From the IMG/VR virus record IMGVR_UViG_3300038701_001028, positions 1-39,357 of that record: a stretch of 39,357 nt of DNA. One strand, given 5' to 3'. How positions within the stretch are numbered: the stretch's first letter is position 1; each line of letters starts with the position of its first letter. The stretch comes from a virus. Position numbers and translations under genes: made by a program. The notes beneath the pieces are model-generated. The model saw nothing but the letters and a program-made list of their open reading frames with translations, was not told where the DNA came from and ran no database searches. Positions 30,755-36,959 of the stretch are shown in pieces.

Positions 30755-31017
30755 TCGTAGGAGTAATAGCAAAAGATTGGGAGGATTATGTGCATCATGA
30801 AAAGCATTCAACTACAGAAACAACACCTATACTTGACTATGAGGACTTTGTAGACTGGAACGGTGCAGTAGTAATTTCACGAGAAGGCAATCTCAATCCC
30901 GATTATAAGAAGATGAAGAAACTATTTGAGCCTGCTGACGATGATGCTAAATTAACAAATCTTGCTAACAGTGTCATGCGTAATAAGGAAGAGCAATATA
31001 ATAAAGACTATCAATAA
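30751..31017 (+). CDS. Small early protein, unknown
   Basis: An 88-residue soluble protein (MIVGVIAKDWEDYVHHEKHS, YEDFVDWNGAVVISREGNLN). Alpha/beta pattern, acidic C-terminal helix. It starts inside the stop of the lysozyme-like frame (ATGA), which argues that the -1 frame is the translated one. No family recognised. Confidence 0.65.
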   Translation: MIVGVIAKDWEDYVHHEKHSTTETTPILDYEDFVDWNGAVVISREGNLNPDYKKMKKLFEPADDDAKLTNLANSVMRNKEEQYNKDYQ

Positions 31018-31018
31018 T

Positions 31019-31258
31019 ATGTACTTAAAATTCAAGCTATTCAAACATCGAATCATTATAGAGCCTCTAGGATTGACTAATAACCAAAGAGCTAGAAGGT
31101 TTTATAAGAAGAAACGAGAGAAAGGTTTATGCGCTAGATGTAATAGACAACCAGGCTGGAATAAAAATACTGGCAAACCCTATCTATTATGTTCAGTACA
31201 TAGGGAGGTAGCCAACAAACAAGCATTAGCAAGATACTATAAAAATAAAACTAATTAA
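31019..31258 (+). CDS. Small basic zinc-binding protein
   Basis: A 79-residue protein from the ATG at 31019 (MYLKFKLFKHRIIIEPLGLT), chosen because the longer frame overlaps the previous gene by 56 nt without an ATG advantage. Residues 44-62 hold C-A-R-C ... C-S-V-H, a C-x2-C / C-x2-H zinc knuckle, in a very basic context (RARRFYKKKREKG). DNA or RNA binding is likely. Confidence 0.65.
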   Translation: MYLKFKLFKHRIIIEPLGLTNNQRARRFYKKKREKGLCARCNRQPGWNKNTGKPYLLCSVHREVANKQALARYYKNKTN

Positions 31259-31259
31259 A

Positions 31260-31310
31260 CCCCCACTTTAATCAACGCTCACTTGGGGATGAGCAGTTAA
31301 CTAAATTGAT
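31260..31310 (+). promoter_or_regulatory. 5'-leader RNA element, copy 1
   Basis: CCCCACTTTAATCA, then hairpin GCTCA (31277-31281) / TGAGC (31290-31294) with loop CTTGGGGA, then GTTAACTAAAT and the ATG at 31311. The CCCC run can pair with GGGG in the loop (pseudoknot). Copy 2 is at 35020-35068 with a different but equally paired stem. Confidence 0.55.
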
Positions 31311-31607
31311 ATGGAATATACAGAATCGTCAGAAATGGCGTCAGAAATGGCGACAAAACAAGCATCAGCAATGGAGTCAACACTTGCTAGGCTAAGCAAG
31401 GAACTAGCTAGACTGTCTGCAATTACTGACCGTTTAGAAAATAAAACTACAATTGTTTGTCGCCCCTTGAATCCACAGGTAGAGGGTGTGGAAGGACAAG
31501 AAAGACAAGTTTTAGCCAGCTTAGTAATGGAGCTAGAAGACAAGATAAACTTGTTAAGCACCTCTACAGCAAGACTAGAATCTATTTATGACAGACTAGA
31601 CATCTAA
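31311..31607 (+). CDS. Coiled-coil early protein
   Basis: A 98-residue protein: residues 15-46 and 66-98 are strong coiled coils (MESTLARLSKELARLSAITD, VMELEDKINLLSTSTARLES) joined by a short Pro/Gly linker (RPLNPQVEGVEG). Probably a dimer. No membrane or catalytic motif. Its leader holds copy 1 of the repeated RNA element. Confidence 0.65.
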   Translation: MEYTESSEMASEMATKQASAMESTLARLSKELARLSAITDRLENKTTIVCRPLNPQVEGVEGQERQVLASLVMELEDKINLLSTSTARLESIYDRLDI

Positions 31608-31712
31608 CCAAACACCCTGACCCAATAACACTGACATATCAATCACTACCTATCACTAAAATCTAAAAATACTTATATGTGAAAAAATAAAACAATTTAA
31701 CTAATTAAAAAG

Positions 31713-32435
31713 ATGAAAACATTTAACAACGATCCGAAGCTAAAAGAAGCTTTACTACAAGAAATTAAAAAACACCAAGAAGCTGACATGATTCAACAAG
31801 GAACATACGGTGAACAAAATGGAAAATGGAAAGGGTGTGCAGTAGCTTGCTCTCTAAGGTCTTATGCTATAACCCAAGGAGAAGAAATGCAAGAAGAATA
31901 TAGCGAACATAAACTCTATGAACGCTTTGGGCTACCTGAGTGGTTTGCACGTCTTGAAGATGCTTTGTTTGAAGGCATGACAACAGAAGACTCATTTAGT
32001 TTTCCTTATGATGTAATGGAAGCTGTACCTGTAGGAGTGGATATTGAAAAAGTAAAGTGGCAATTCGGCTCTTACTTGATGGATGAAAACATTAAGAACG
32101 TTGAGGGGCTAGATCTTGATACGGGCCTGAAAAATCAAGTTATCAAAGCGATTAAACAGGTGCAAGCAGTACACGATAAAGCGATAGAAACAGGCGAATG
32201 GGCTGAGTATGCTGCTGAGTATGCTGCTGAGTCTGCTAGGTCTGCTGCTGAGTATGCTGCTAGGTCTGCTGCTGAGTCTGCTGCTGAGTCTGCTGCTGAG
32301 TCTGCTGCTGAGTCTGCTAGGTCTGCTGCTTGGTCTGCTACTTGGACTGCTAGGTCTGCTGAGTCTGCTGCTAGGTCTGCTGCTTTTAAAAAACACGCAG
32401 ACAAGCTTATAGAATTATTAAAAGAATATAACTAA
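31713..32435 (+). CDS. Protein with Ala-rich helical repeat tail
   Basis: A 240-residue protein. Residues 29-125 form a conserved-type domain (YGEQNGKWKGCAVACSLRSY; EHKLYERFGLPEWFARLEDA; LFEGM; DVMEAVPVGVDIEKVKW), a combination I have seen in phage and bacterial proteins of unknown function that carry Ala-rich tails. Residues 164-225 are tandem A-A-E-S, A-R-S-A and A-A-E-Y tetrads that should make one long amphipathic helix or fibre. The DNA of the tail is a 12-bp-type repeat (GCTGCTGAGTCT), prone to slippage. Confidence 0.7.
   Translation: MKTFNNDPKLKEALLQEIKKHQEADMIQQGTYGEQNGKWKGCAVACSLRSYAITQGEEMQEEYSEHKLYERFGLPEWFARLEDALFEGMTTEDSFSFPYDVMEAVPVGVDIEKVKWQFGSYLMDENIKNVEGLDLDTGLKNQVIKAIKQVQAVHDKAIETGEWAEYAAEYAAESARSAAEYAARSAAESAAESAAESAAESARSAAWSATWTARSAESAARSAAFKKHADKLIELLKEYN
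32203..32382 (+). repeat. Tandem GCTGCTGAGTCT-type repeats
   Basis: A run of 12-bp units (variants with TAT, AGG or TGG) coding the Ala/Ser/Glu tail of the 240-residue protein. It causes long meaningless open frames on both strands. Confidence 0.9.
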
Positions 32436-32445
32436 TTAAAACAAT

Positions 32446-32598
32446 ATGAGAACCCTAGTAAAAACAGATAAAGAAACAATAGAAAGAAAAGATGTAGAAG
32501 CTAAGATAAAAGAAATAGCTGAAACAGAACCATTAGACCTAGAAGCTTTAGCTCATCATATAGGATTATTGGATTGGATAGATAATAATTTAACTTAA
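32446..32598 (+). CDS. Small acidic helical protein
   Basis: A 50-residue protein, MRTLVKTDKETIERKDVEAK then IKEIAETEPLDLEALAHHIG, ending LLDWIDNNLT. All helical, soluble. It sits 10 nt after the Ala-repeat gene and 5 nt before the Cys-repeat gene. Not recognised. Confidence 0.6.
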   Translation: MRTLVKTDKETIERKDVEAKIKEIAETEPLDLEALAHHIGLLDWIDNNLT

Positions 32599-32603
32599 TA
32601 AAC

Positions 32604-33581
32604 ATGTCAGATAGAAATAAAGATTGCTCTTCTTGCTATGATTGCTCTTATTGCTTTGATTGCTCTGATTGTTCTTCTTGCTCTTCTTGCTCTTCTTGCT
32701 CTTCTTGCTTTGATTGCTTTTGTTGCGATTCTTGCTCTTATTGCGATTCTTGCTCTTATTCTGCTAGGTTAAGAATGTCAGAACACATGATGTTCTGTTT
32801 TGGTGAAGGTCAGTATAGTAGTAGTGGCATAGGGTATCAAAATAATTATCATGTATTTAATAAACCTGTTGATAAGGAAGTTTACGATGCAATAGATAGG
32901 CCTTATATTAAATTAGACTGGACTAAATATAAAAACTTTAAAGCTGCATTTCAAGCTGGATGGGAGGAAGCACCACAAGAAGAACGAGACAAGGTTTTAA
33001 ACCTACCTAACTTTGATGCTGAACTATTTAAAGAACATTGTGGAGTAGATATATCAGAACAAGACAGCGCTGCTCAAGAGGCTATTAAACTACTTGAAAG
33101 TAAAGGATTTAAAATAATTAAAGAACAATCAATTAACCTAGATAGTATGAACAAATATGAACAACTTATAGATAAACTTGCAGATAAGACTTTGAGCTTT
33201 GGGCAAAGTATTCATACAGAGCGAGGGGTAGAAAGAGTTATTGGAGGCGAGTACGAGAGTATAATGTTGGCATTTGATGTTTGTGACTGTACGGAGATAA
33301 CAACGCTAAGCGGTCTTGATCACGATAATGTGGTAGGCCACCCAATCTATATAGGTGATGTACTGGCTAAGATAGAGGAGATAAAGGGTATTGACGTATG
33401 GGATGCAGATAAAAACTTGTTAGTGCATTGGGGTGCTTGCGGCTTCTCTAAATCCCTCCAAGAGATATACGAGGGGACGAAGCTAATCGACTGTGGATGC
33501 AAAGACGAAAAGCACGATTACCTAGCCGACCCAAACGCAGAAGCCCTATTAGATTACTTAATTAACCTAGATATAGTATGA
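32604..33581 (+). CDS. Cys-triplet-repeat protein fused to a second phage domain
   Basis: A 325-residue frame. Residues 8-50 have a Cys every third position (C-S-S-C-Y-D-C pattern, 15 in register plus C40), probably a metal-binding or disulfide solenoid. Residues 58-145 (HMMFCFGEGQYSSSGIGYQN, HVFNKPVDKEVYDAI) are a second unit. From residue 182 a different family begins (MNKYEQLIDKLADKTLSFGQ, GHPIYIGDVLAKIEEI, SLQEIYEG, PNAEALLDYLINL), preceded in the DNA by the same AACCTAGATAGT leader that stands before several separate genes here (ATG at 33147). So this may be a fusion, or a gene with an internal start. Confidence 0.65.
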   Translation: MSDRNKDCSSCYDCSYCFDCSDCSSCSSCSSCSSCFDCFCCDSCSYCDSCSYSARLRMSEHMMFCFGEGQYSSSGIGYQNNYHVFNKPVDKEVYDAIDRPYIKLDWTKYKNFKAAFQAGWEEAPQEERDKVLNLPNFDAELFKEHCGVDISEQDSAAQEAIKLLESKGFKIIKEQSINLDSMNKYEQLIDKLADKTLSFGQSIHTERGVERVIGGEYESIMLAFDVCDCTEITTLSGLDHDNVVGHPIYIGDVLAKIEEIKGIDVWDADKNLLVHWGACGFSKSLQEIYEGTKLIDCGCKDEKHDYLADPNAEALLDYLINLDIV

Positions 33582-33727
33582 AGAAAAAGGATTTAGATAA
33601 GTGGAAGCGAGCAATGAGAGAAGGGCGTATGTTTATGCCTCGTCAAAAAGTGGAGTTTGGCGTTAAGCTTCAAGACCCTAAACTTGATAGTATGAAATAT
33701 CTGCTGGAGTCAGCAATCGTGGAATAA
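33578..33727 (+). CDS. Small basic protein (leader A)
   Basis: A 49-residue protein, MKKKDLDKWKRAMREGRMFM then PRQKVEFGVKLQDPKLD. Overlaps the previous TGA by 4 nt (ATGA). Its leader is copy A of the repeated leader family. Helical, basic, unknown. Confidence 0.6.
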   Translation: MKKKDLDKWKRAMREGRMFMPRQKVEFGVKLQDPKLDSMKYLLESAIVE

Positions 33728-33755
33728 TAACTCAACCAATAACTTAAATAAGAAT

Positions 33756-33995
33756 ATGGAAAAACAAGAAATAATTTTTTACAGAGAAAGTCTGATACAG
33801 TCTATTTTAGCTGATGTATTTAGCTACGGTATCTTAGTAGGTTCAGTAGCTTTTAATCACTTATTGATAGGTAGTAAATTTTTAAATGCAGTATTACTAG
33901 TGATGTTCATAATGTTTATTACGGCTAGAGTAAGTGCCAAGAAAAAGACTTTTACAAACAAAGAAGACCTACAAAAATATATCGATAACCTTTAA
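33756..33995 (+). CDS. Small inner-membrane protein
   Basis: A 79-residue protein with two membrane segments (about 17-36, VSFSYGILVGSVAFN-like, and 42-58, FLNAVLLVMFIMFITA) and a charged C-terminal tail (KKKTFTNKEDLQKYIDNL) on the cytoplasmic side. Leader C precedes it. Possible host-membrane modifier or exclusion protein; no family recognised. Confidence 0.65.
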   Translation: MEKQEIIFYRESLIQSILADVFSYGILVGSVAFNHLLIGSKFLNAVLLVMFIMFITARVSAKKKTFTNKEDLQKYIDNL

Positions 33996-34013
33996 CAACT
34001 AACCTTAGATAGT

Positions 34014-34163
34014 ATGGATAAAGAAGAAAAACTTATACGGGCAGTACAGCGTAAAATGGAGATTGTAGCACGGGCTGAATACGATTTAGCTAAGGCTAAG
34101 TGGGAACAAAAAAAAGCAGAACGGAAGCTAGAAGAACTCCACTATGAAAACCTACTAACTTAA
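34014..34163 (+). CDS. Small charged helical protein (leader A)
   Basis: A 49-residue protein that is one continuous charged helix (MDKEEKLIRAVQRKMEIVAR, AEYDLAKAKWEQKKAERKLE). Probably a coiled-coil dimer. Leader A precedes it. Confidence 0.6.
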   Translation: MDKEEKLIRAVQRKMEIVARAEYDLAKAKWEQKKAERKLEELHYENLLT

Positions 34164-34185
34164 ATAACAACTAACCTTAGATAGT

Positions 34186-34416
34186 ATGAAGATACCAAAA
34201 GGATTATCGTTCCAAATGACTAAGAATAATAGCGTAACCATTGAAACAGAAAAAGAATACGGCATTGGCGACAAGTTTTGGCTAGATTATAAAATAGTTG
34301 AACTTACTGAAAGACCAGAAAGTTATGTTGTAGTAGTTCGTGGGTGGTATGACAATAATGATTTCAAAGAGCCAGAACTACTCACTATGAAATTTATTGC
34401 AGAGAAATCTAAGTAA
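34186..34416 (+). CDS. Small beta-rich protein (leader A)
   Basis: A 76-residue protein with alternating strands (KIPKGLSFQMTKNNSVTIET, DKFWLDYKIVELTERPESYV, VVVRGWYDNN), like a small SH3- or OB-sized barrel. Leader A precedes it. No recognised family. Confidence 0.65.
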   Translation: MKIPKGLSFQMTKNNSVTIETEKEYGIGDKFWLDYKIVELTERPESYVVVVRGWYDNNDFKEPELLTMKFIAEKSK

Positions 34417-34433
34417 CCCCTAACCTAATCTAT

Positions 34434-34598
34434 ATGAAGAAAGAAGAACTAAACACTTTAGCAAATGATATATGTAATCATTTTATGCAAGAAGCAGATG
34501 CGAAAGTGTCAAAACTAAATTTTAATTTTGTAAAAATAGCATTATGCAGGGCAGCTATGCTAGCAGATAATGGCGACCAGCCAACTACCAACCAATAA
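34434..34598 (+). CDS. Small helical protein (leader B)
   Basis: A 54-residue protein, MKKEELNTLANDICNHFMQE then ADAKVSKLNFNFVKIALCRA. Leader B and the first codons ATGAAGAAAGAA are shared with 34625 and 35968. Unknown function. Confidence 0.6.
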   Translation: MKKEELNTLANDICNHFMQEADAKVSKLNFNFVKIALCRAAMLADNGDQPTTNQ

Positions 34599-34624
34599 CT
34601 TAAATAAGAATTAACGTAATCTAT

Positions 34625-34672
34625 ATGAAGAAAGAAGAATATAAAGAGATATTAAAAAGTAAACTTAAATAA
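34625..34672 (+). CDS. Minimal ORF after leader B
   Basis: A 15-codon frame, MKKEEYKEILKSKLK, with leader B and the same first four codons as its neighbours. Either a remnant left by cassette shuffling or a tiny peptide. Confidence 0.3.
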   Translation: MKKEEYKEILKSKLK

Positions 34673-34696
34673 CCATTATAATTTAACTTAGATAGT

Positions 34697-34819
34697 ATGA
34701 GATACGATGAATGGCAGCAAGCAGTAATGAATGATTTGAAACAACTTAATGAAAGAATACGGGAGCTTGAAGAGCAAGTAGATGAACTAATGAATGCTCG
34801 TTATAATGAATATGAGTAA
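34697..34819 (+). CDS. Short coiled-coil protein (leader A)
   Basis: A 40-residue protein, MRYDEWQQAVMNDLKQLNER then IRELEEQVDELMNARYNEYE, a clean heptad coiled coil. Leader A precedes it. Confidence 0.6.
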   Translation: MRYDEWQQAVMNDLKQLNERIRELEEQVDELMNARYNEYE

Positions 34820-34859
34820 TAAAAAACAGCCAAAAGAATATTAATTAAACCTTAGTAAG

Positions 34860-35018
34860 ATGAAACTTATTTTAATAACATGCTGGATAGCTTCAATACA
34901 CTACCTTGTGTTCAATGATAAATCCCTAGAAAAGGTACATGAGAACTATCCACTAGTAGGTATTATAATTTATGTATTGCCGTTAATTATTGGGGCAATT
35001 GTTATTTACAAGTCCTAA
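34860..35018 (+). CDS. Small two-segment membrane protein
   Basis: A 52-residue protein: MKLILITCWIASIHYLVF is a first membrane segment, LVGIIIYVLPLIIGAIVIY the second, with a short charged loop between. Likely a hairpin in the inner membrane. Candidate for membrane-based exclusion or host-takeover. Confidence 0.6.
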   Translation: MKLILITCWIASIHYLVFNDKSLEKVHENYPLVGIIIYVLPLIIGAIVIYKS

Positions 35019-35019
35019 T

Positions 35020-35068
35020 CCCCCACTTTAACCAGCTTATACGGGTATAAGCGTTTAATTAAATAATC
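35020..35068 (+). promoter_or_regulatory. 5'-leader RNA element, copy 2
   Basis: CCCCACTTTAACCA, hairpin GCTTATA (35035-35041) / TATAAGC (35046-35052) with loop CGGG, then GTTTAATTAAAT and ATG at 35069. The stem differs from copy 1 but stays paired, and the loop again offers GGG for the CCCC run. Confidence 0.55.
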
Positions 35069-35185
35069 ATGGAACTAGAAATTGGAACAAACTTAGTCGT
35101 CGCTATTAAACATCTTGGATGGATGTGGTTTTTAGTAGCATTAGTTGGCGGAACAATAAAGAATATTTTCGTGAACACAAAATAA
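35069..35185 (+). CDS. Tiny membrane protein
   Basis: A 38-residue protein, MELEIGTNLVVAIKHLGWMW then FLVALVGGTIKNIFVNTK, with one membrane segment (about 15-30). It follows copy 2 of the leader RNA element. Confidence 0.6.
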   Translation: MELEIGTNLVVAIKHLGWMWFLVALVGGTIKNIFVNTK

Positions 35186-35210
35186 CAAAACACCCTAACC
35201 CAATAATACT

Positions 35211-35402
35211 ATGGAAACAAAAGCACAATTTACAAACCCAGAAGACTTGCGAGTGACTCTAAGTATAACCATGAAACTTCACGAGTGGAGACAAGTAAAG
35301 AAACAGCTCAGCTCTGCCCACCCTTCATGGGAGCTAAGCTCGCAAATTGGCTCAGTAGTAAGGCAATTTGATAAAACTGTAATCCCGCAACAAGATGAAT
35401 AA
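35211..35402 (+). CDS. Small early protein, unknown
   Basis: A 63-residue protein (METKAQFTNPEDLRVTLSIT, MKLHEWRQVKKQLSSAHPSW). A strand followed by an amphipathic helix, a plan used by ribbon-helix-helix-type and small adaptor proteins. Leader D precedes it, and it overlaps the next gene by 8 nt. Confidence 0.6.
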   Translation: METKAQFTNPEDLRVTLSITMKLHEWRQVKKQLSSAHPSWELSSQIGSVVRQFDKTVIPQQDE

Positions 35403-35709
35403 CAAACAACCAAAAGTAGGAACACCGAAACAAATGCAAGATGGCACAGAAGCCTATCTGAGCCAATCTAAAAAACACTTTATTAGAAGAGAGCCAGACG
35501 AACACGAATGGAACACAATTAAGTACTACACTTTAGAAGGTGAAAGCATCCAGTTGGCTAAAGCTACATGCGGTACATGTGATGATGTTATTGAGAGTCA
35601 ATGTTGTGGAGATTTTGTAACTTGTAAGTGTGGAGATTCATCAGTTGATACAGATAGATGGTTTCCAGAAAGACACAGATACATAGGTAACAATATTAAA
35701 CATGACTAA
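35395..35709 (+). CDS. Zinc-ribbon protein
   Basis: A 104-residue protein. Residues 60-92 hold C-G-T-C, CCGDFVTCKCGDSSVDTDRW, a Cys-rich ribbon ending with D-T-D-R-W, a pattern I know from phage proteins in which C-x-C-G is followed by V-D-G-G and Y-x-R-x2-G. The N-terminus is flexible. Probably binds zinc; role unknown. Overlaps both neighbours by 8 nt. Confidence 0.6.
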   Translation: MNNKQPKVGTPKQMQDGTEAYLSQSKKHFIRREPDEHEWNTIKYYTLEGESIQLAKATCGTCDDVIESQCCGDFVTCKCGDSSVDTDRWFPERHRYIGNNIKHD

Positions 35710-35791
35710 TAAACAACCAACAACGATTGAAGAGTATTTAGAGGCGTTGCAATTTATTTTCAAATTAAAAATTAAACTAGATATAGTATGA
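35702..35791 (+). CDS. Very short protein ending in LDIV
   Basis: A 29-residue frame, MTNKQPTTIEEYLEALQFIF then KLKIKLDIV. Its end is leader A read as codons (CTAGATATAGTATGA), the same as the end of the 325-residue gene (NLDIV), so the leader travelled with gene ends as well as starts. Confidence 0.5.
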   Translation: MTNKQPTTIEEYLEALQFIFKLKIKLDIV

Positions 35792-35949
35792 GCGGCTACC
35801 ATATAACGATGCCTCCCTTGACCCCAGAAGAAGAAGCTGAACTAGAGCAATGGAGAAAGGAACGAGAAGAAGCATTTGAAGCTATTACAAGTCTACCCAG
35901 AGCAGAACGTAGAAGAAGAGAGCGTGAACTTAAAAAGAAATATTATTAA
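35788..35949 (+). CDS. Small Arg/Glu-rich protein (leader A)
   Basis: A 53-residue protein: MSGYHITMPPLTPEEEAELE then QWRKEREEAFEAITSLPRAE and an RRRRERELKKK tail. Starts within the previous stop (ATGA). Charged helix, possible nucleic-acid contact through its basic end. Confidence 0.6.
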   Translation: MSGYHITMPPLTPEEEAELEQWRKEREEAFEAITSLPRAERRRRERELKKKYY

Positions 35950-35967
35950 CCCCCTAACCTAATCTAT

Positions 35968-36116
35968 ATGAAGAAAGAACAAACAAAAATAGAGGGGGGG
36001 TAGAGAATAAAGTTGTCTTTCTACCTATTACTAGCAAGCTACAGTTTGGCGATAGAATAGGTAAAGATAGAGATGGCGACCCCTGTATAATTAGATACAA
36101 AAACTCTAACCAGTAA
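35968..36116 (+). pseudogene. Frame broken at a G7 tract (possible phase-variable or slippage gene)
   Basis: The leader B start ATGAAGAAAGAA opens MKKEQTKIEGG and stops at TAG right after seven Gs (35994-36000). In the frame one base earlier a clean 38-residue stretch follows (VENKVVFLPITSKLQFGDRI and onward to KNSNQ), ending at 36116. One extra G would restore a 49-residue protein. Either tract-length variation, ribosomal slippage, or a sequencing error in a homopolymer. Confidence 0.6.
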
Positions 36117-36130
36117 CTTGAATAATAATA

Positions 36131-36139
36131 TGGTATAAT
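36131..36139 (+). promoter_or_regulatory. Extended -10 promoter before the resolvase cluster
   Basis: TGG-TATAAT at 36131-36139; a start about 7 nt later leaves a leader of about 13 nt to the ATG at 36159. It lies in a decayed copy of leader C whose ATG is followed at once by GTA TAA. Confidence 0.5.
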
Positions 36140-36158
36140 CAATATATAACTTTCAATC

Positions 36159-36320
36159 ATGGAAGACACAGCTCCATACAACGCAGTAACTATAGAGAAC
36201 CTAGAAACGGCTGCTAATACATTGAGAGAACAAGAACAGCTAGGAGCTGCTAAAGCTATAGAAGATTTAATAGATGAAATTAAACTAAAACTAAATGGCA
36301 AAGAAACCAACAATACCTAA
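36159..36320 (+). CDS. Small acidic helical protein
   Basis: A 53-residue protein (MEDTAPYNAVTIENLETAAN, LREQEQLGAAKAIEDLIDEI). All helix, acidic. Overlaps the 14-residue frame that leads into the resolvase gene. Confidence 0.6.
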   Translation: MEDTAPYNAVTIENLETAANTLREQEQLGAAKAIEDLIDEIKLKLNGKETNNT

Positions 36321-36339
36321 GTTAAAAAAGAAGCTATGA
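36295..36339 (+). CDS. 14-residue leader peptide or remnant before resolvase
   Basis: MAKKPTIPKLKKKL, overlapping the gene before (26 nt) and the resolvase start (ATGA). It looks like the first residues of phage NinG/HNH-type proteins (K-K-P-T-I-x-K-L-K-K-K-L), whose remainder is missing. It may couple translation into the resolvase gene. Confidence 0.35.
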   Translation: MAKKPTIPKLKKKL

Positions 36340-36698
36340 AATTCCAGATAGACTTAGCTCCGATGTCAATTAATTCATTCCAAAGAAATGCTAGTGCTAG
36401 ACGTAGATACACTACTGCTAAAGGAAAGGAATGGAGGGAGCATATACAATGGTTCTTAAAGGGTTTAATAAAGAAAGGGGACATTATACCGTTTGAAAAA
36501 GAAACTCGCTTAGAGGGTAAGTATGTGTTTAATTTTAAAGGTAAGAGAAAAAGAGATACGGCTAACTATGAAAAGCCATTAACTGATTGCTTTGAAGGAT
36601 TCCTATTTGACAATGATGAGCAGATAGATAGATGGGAGTTAGAAAGGAACTACCATTGCGAGTATGACCATGTAATAGTAGAATTCAATGAACGCTAA
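36336..36698 (+). CDS. rusA: RusA-like Holliday junction resolvase
   Basis: A 120-residue nuclease that cuts four-way DNA junctions. Family marks: SINSFQRNASARRRYTTAKG at 12-30, then KRKRDTANYEKPLTDCFEGF and LFDNDEQIDRWEL, which hold the K-R-D-x2-N-x2-K-x-L-x-D and D-N/D-x-x-Q-I motifs with the three acidic metal ligands. Length matches RusA. It would process recombination or replication intermediates before packaging. Translation is probably coupled to the short frame upstream; it overlaps the next gene by 11 nt. Confidence 0.88.
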   Translation: MKFQIDLAPMSINSFQRNASARRRYTTAKGKEWREHIQWFLKGLIKKGDIIPFEKETRLEGKYVFNFKGKRKRDTANYEKPLTDCFEGFLFDNDEQIDRWELERNYHCEYDHVIVEFNER

Positions 36699-36954
36699 GA
36701 ATATGAAAGAGCTGCATAAAATAGTATGCAGTAGAGATAACTACCAATGCCAAGGCTATAGAGATGGTAAACATCACAAGGATTGCAGAATAGATTATAG
36801 CGGATCATGGGCTTTCTTACCTGATGGTAGGAATGCTTATACATGCGCTCATCACGAAAAGACGCAAGGCTCTCATCCTGAATCGAGATTTAATCCTGAT
36901 GTCTGTGTATGTGTTAGCTCGCCATGCCATACCGCTATACATAAAGGATTATGA
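36688..36954 (+). CDS. Cys/His-rich HNH-like protein
   Basis: An 88-residue protein. Its pattern, VCSRDNYQCQGYR, CRIDYSG, CAHHEKTQGSHPESRFNPD, VCVCVSSPCHTAIHKGL, matches small zinc-stabilised HNH endonuclease-like proteins, with H-H, the N-P-D region and a final C-H-x3-H. It lies against the RusA-like gene, as NinG-like and HNH proteins often do. The catalytic HNH triad cannot be set with certainty. Confidence 0.6.
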   Translation: MNAKNMKELHKIVCSRDNYQCQGYRDGKHHKDCRIDYSGSWAFLPDGRNAYTCAHHEKTQGSHPESRFNPDVCVCVSSPCHTAIHKGL

Positions 36955-36959
36955 AAACC

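Larger units (their letters stand above)
33131..36133 (+). repeat. Family of repeated 5' leaders in small-gene array
   Basis: Leader A (AACCTTAGATAGT or AACCTAGATATAGT then ATG): ATGs at 33147, 33578, 34014, 34186, 34697, 35788. Leader B (CCTAACCTAATCTAT then ATGAAGAAAGAA): 34434, 35968, and shortened at 34625. Leader C (AACCAATAACTTAAATAAGA): 33735, 34590 and a drifted copy at 36108. Leader D (ACACCCTAACCCAATAA): 35188 and, with one change, 31613. The genes that follow differ, so leaders have been copied or shuffled. Confidence 0.8.

Noticed and set aside
32109-32412. Ser/Pro/Arg-rich, Ala/Asp-rich and Leu-rich frames over the repeat
   Set aside because: Artefacts of the 12-bp repeats read in other frames and on the other strand.
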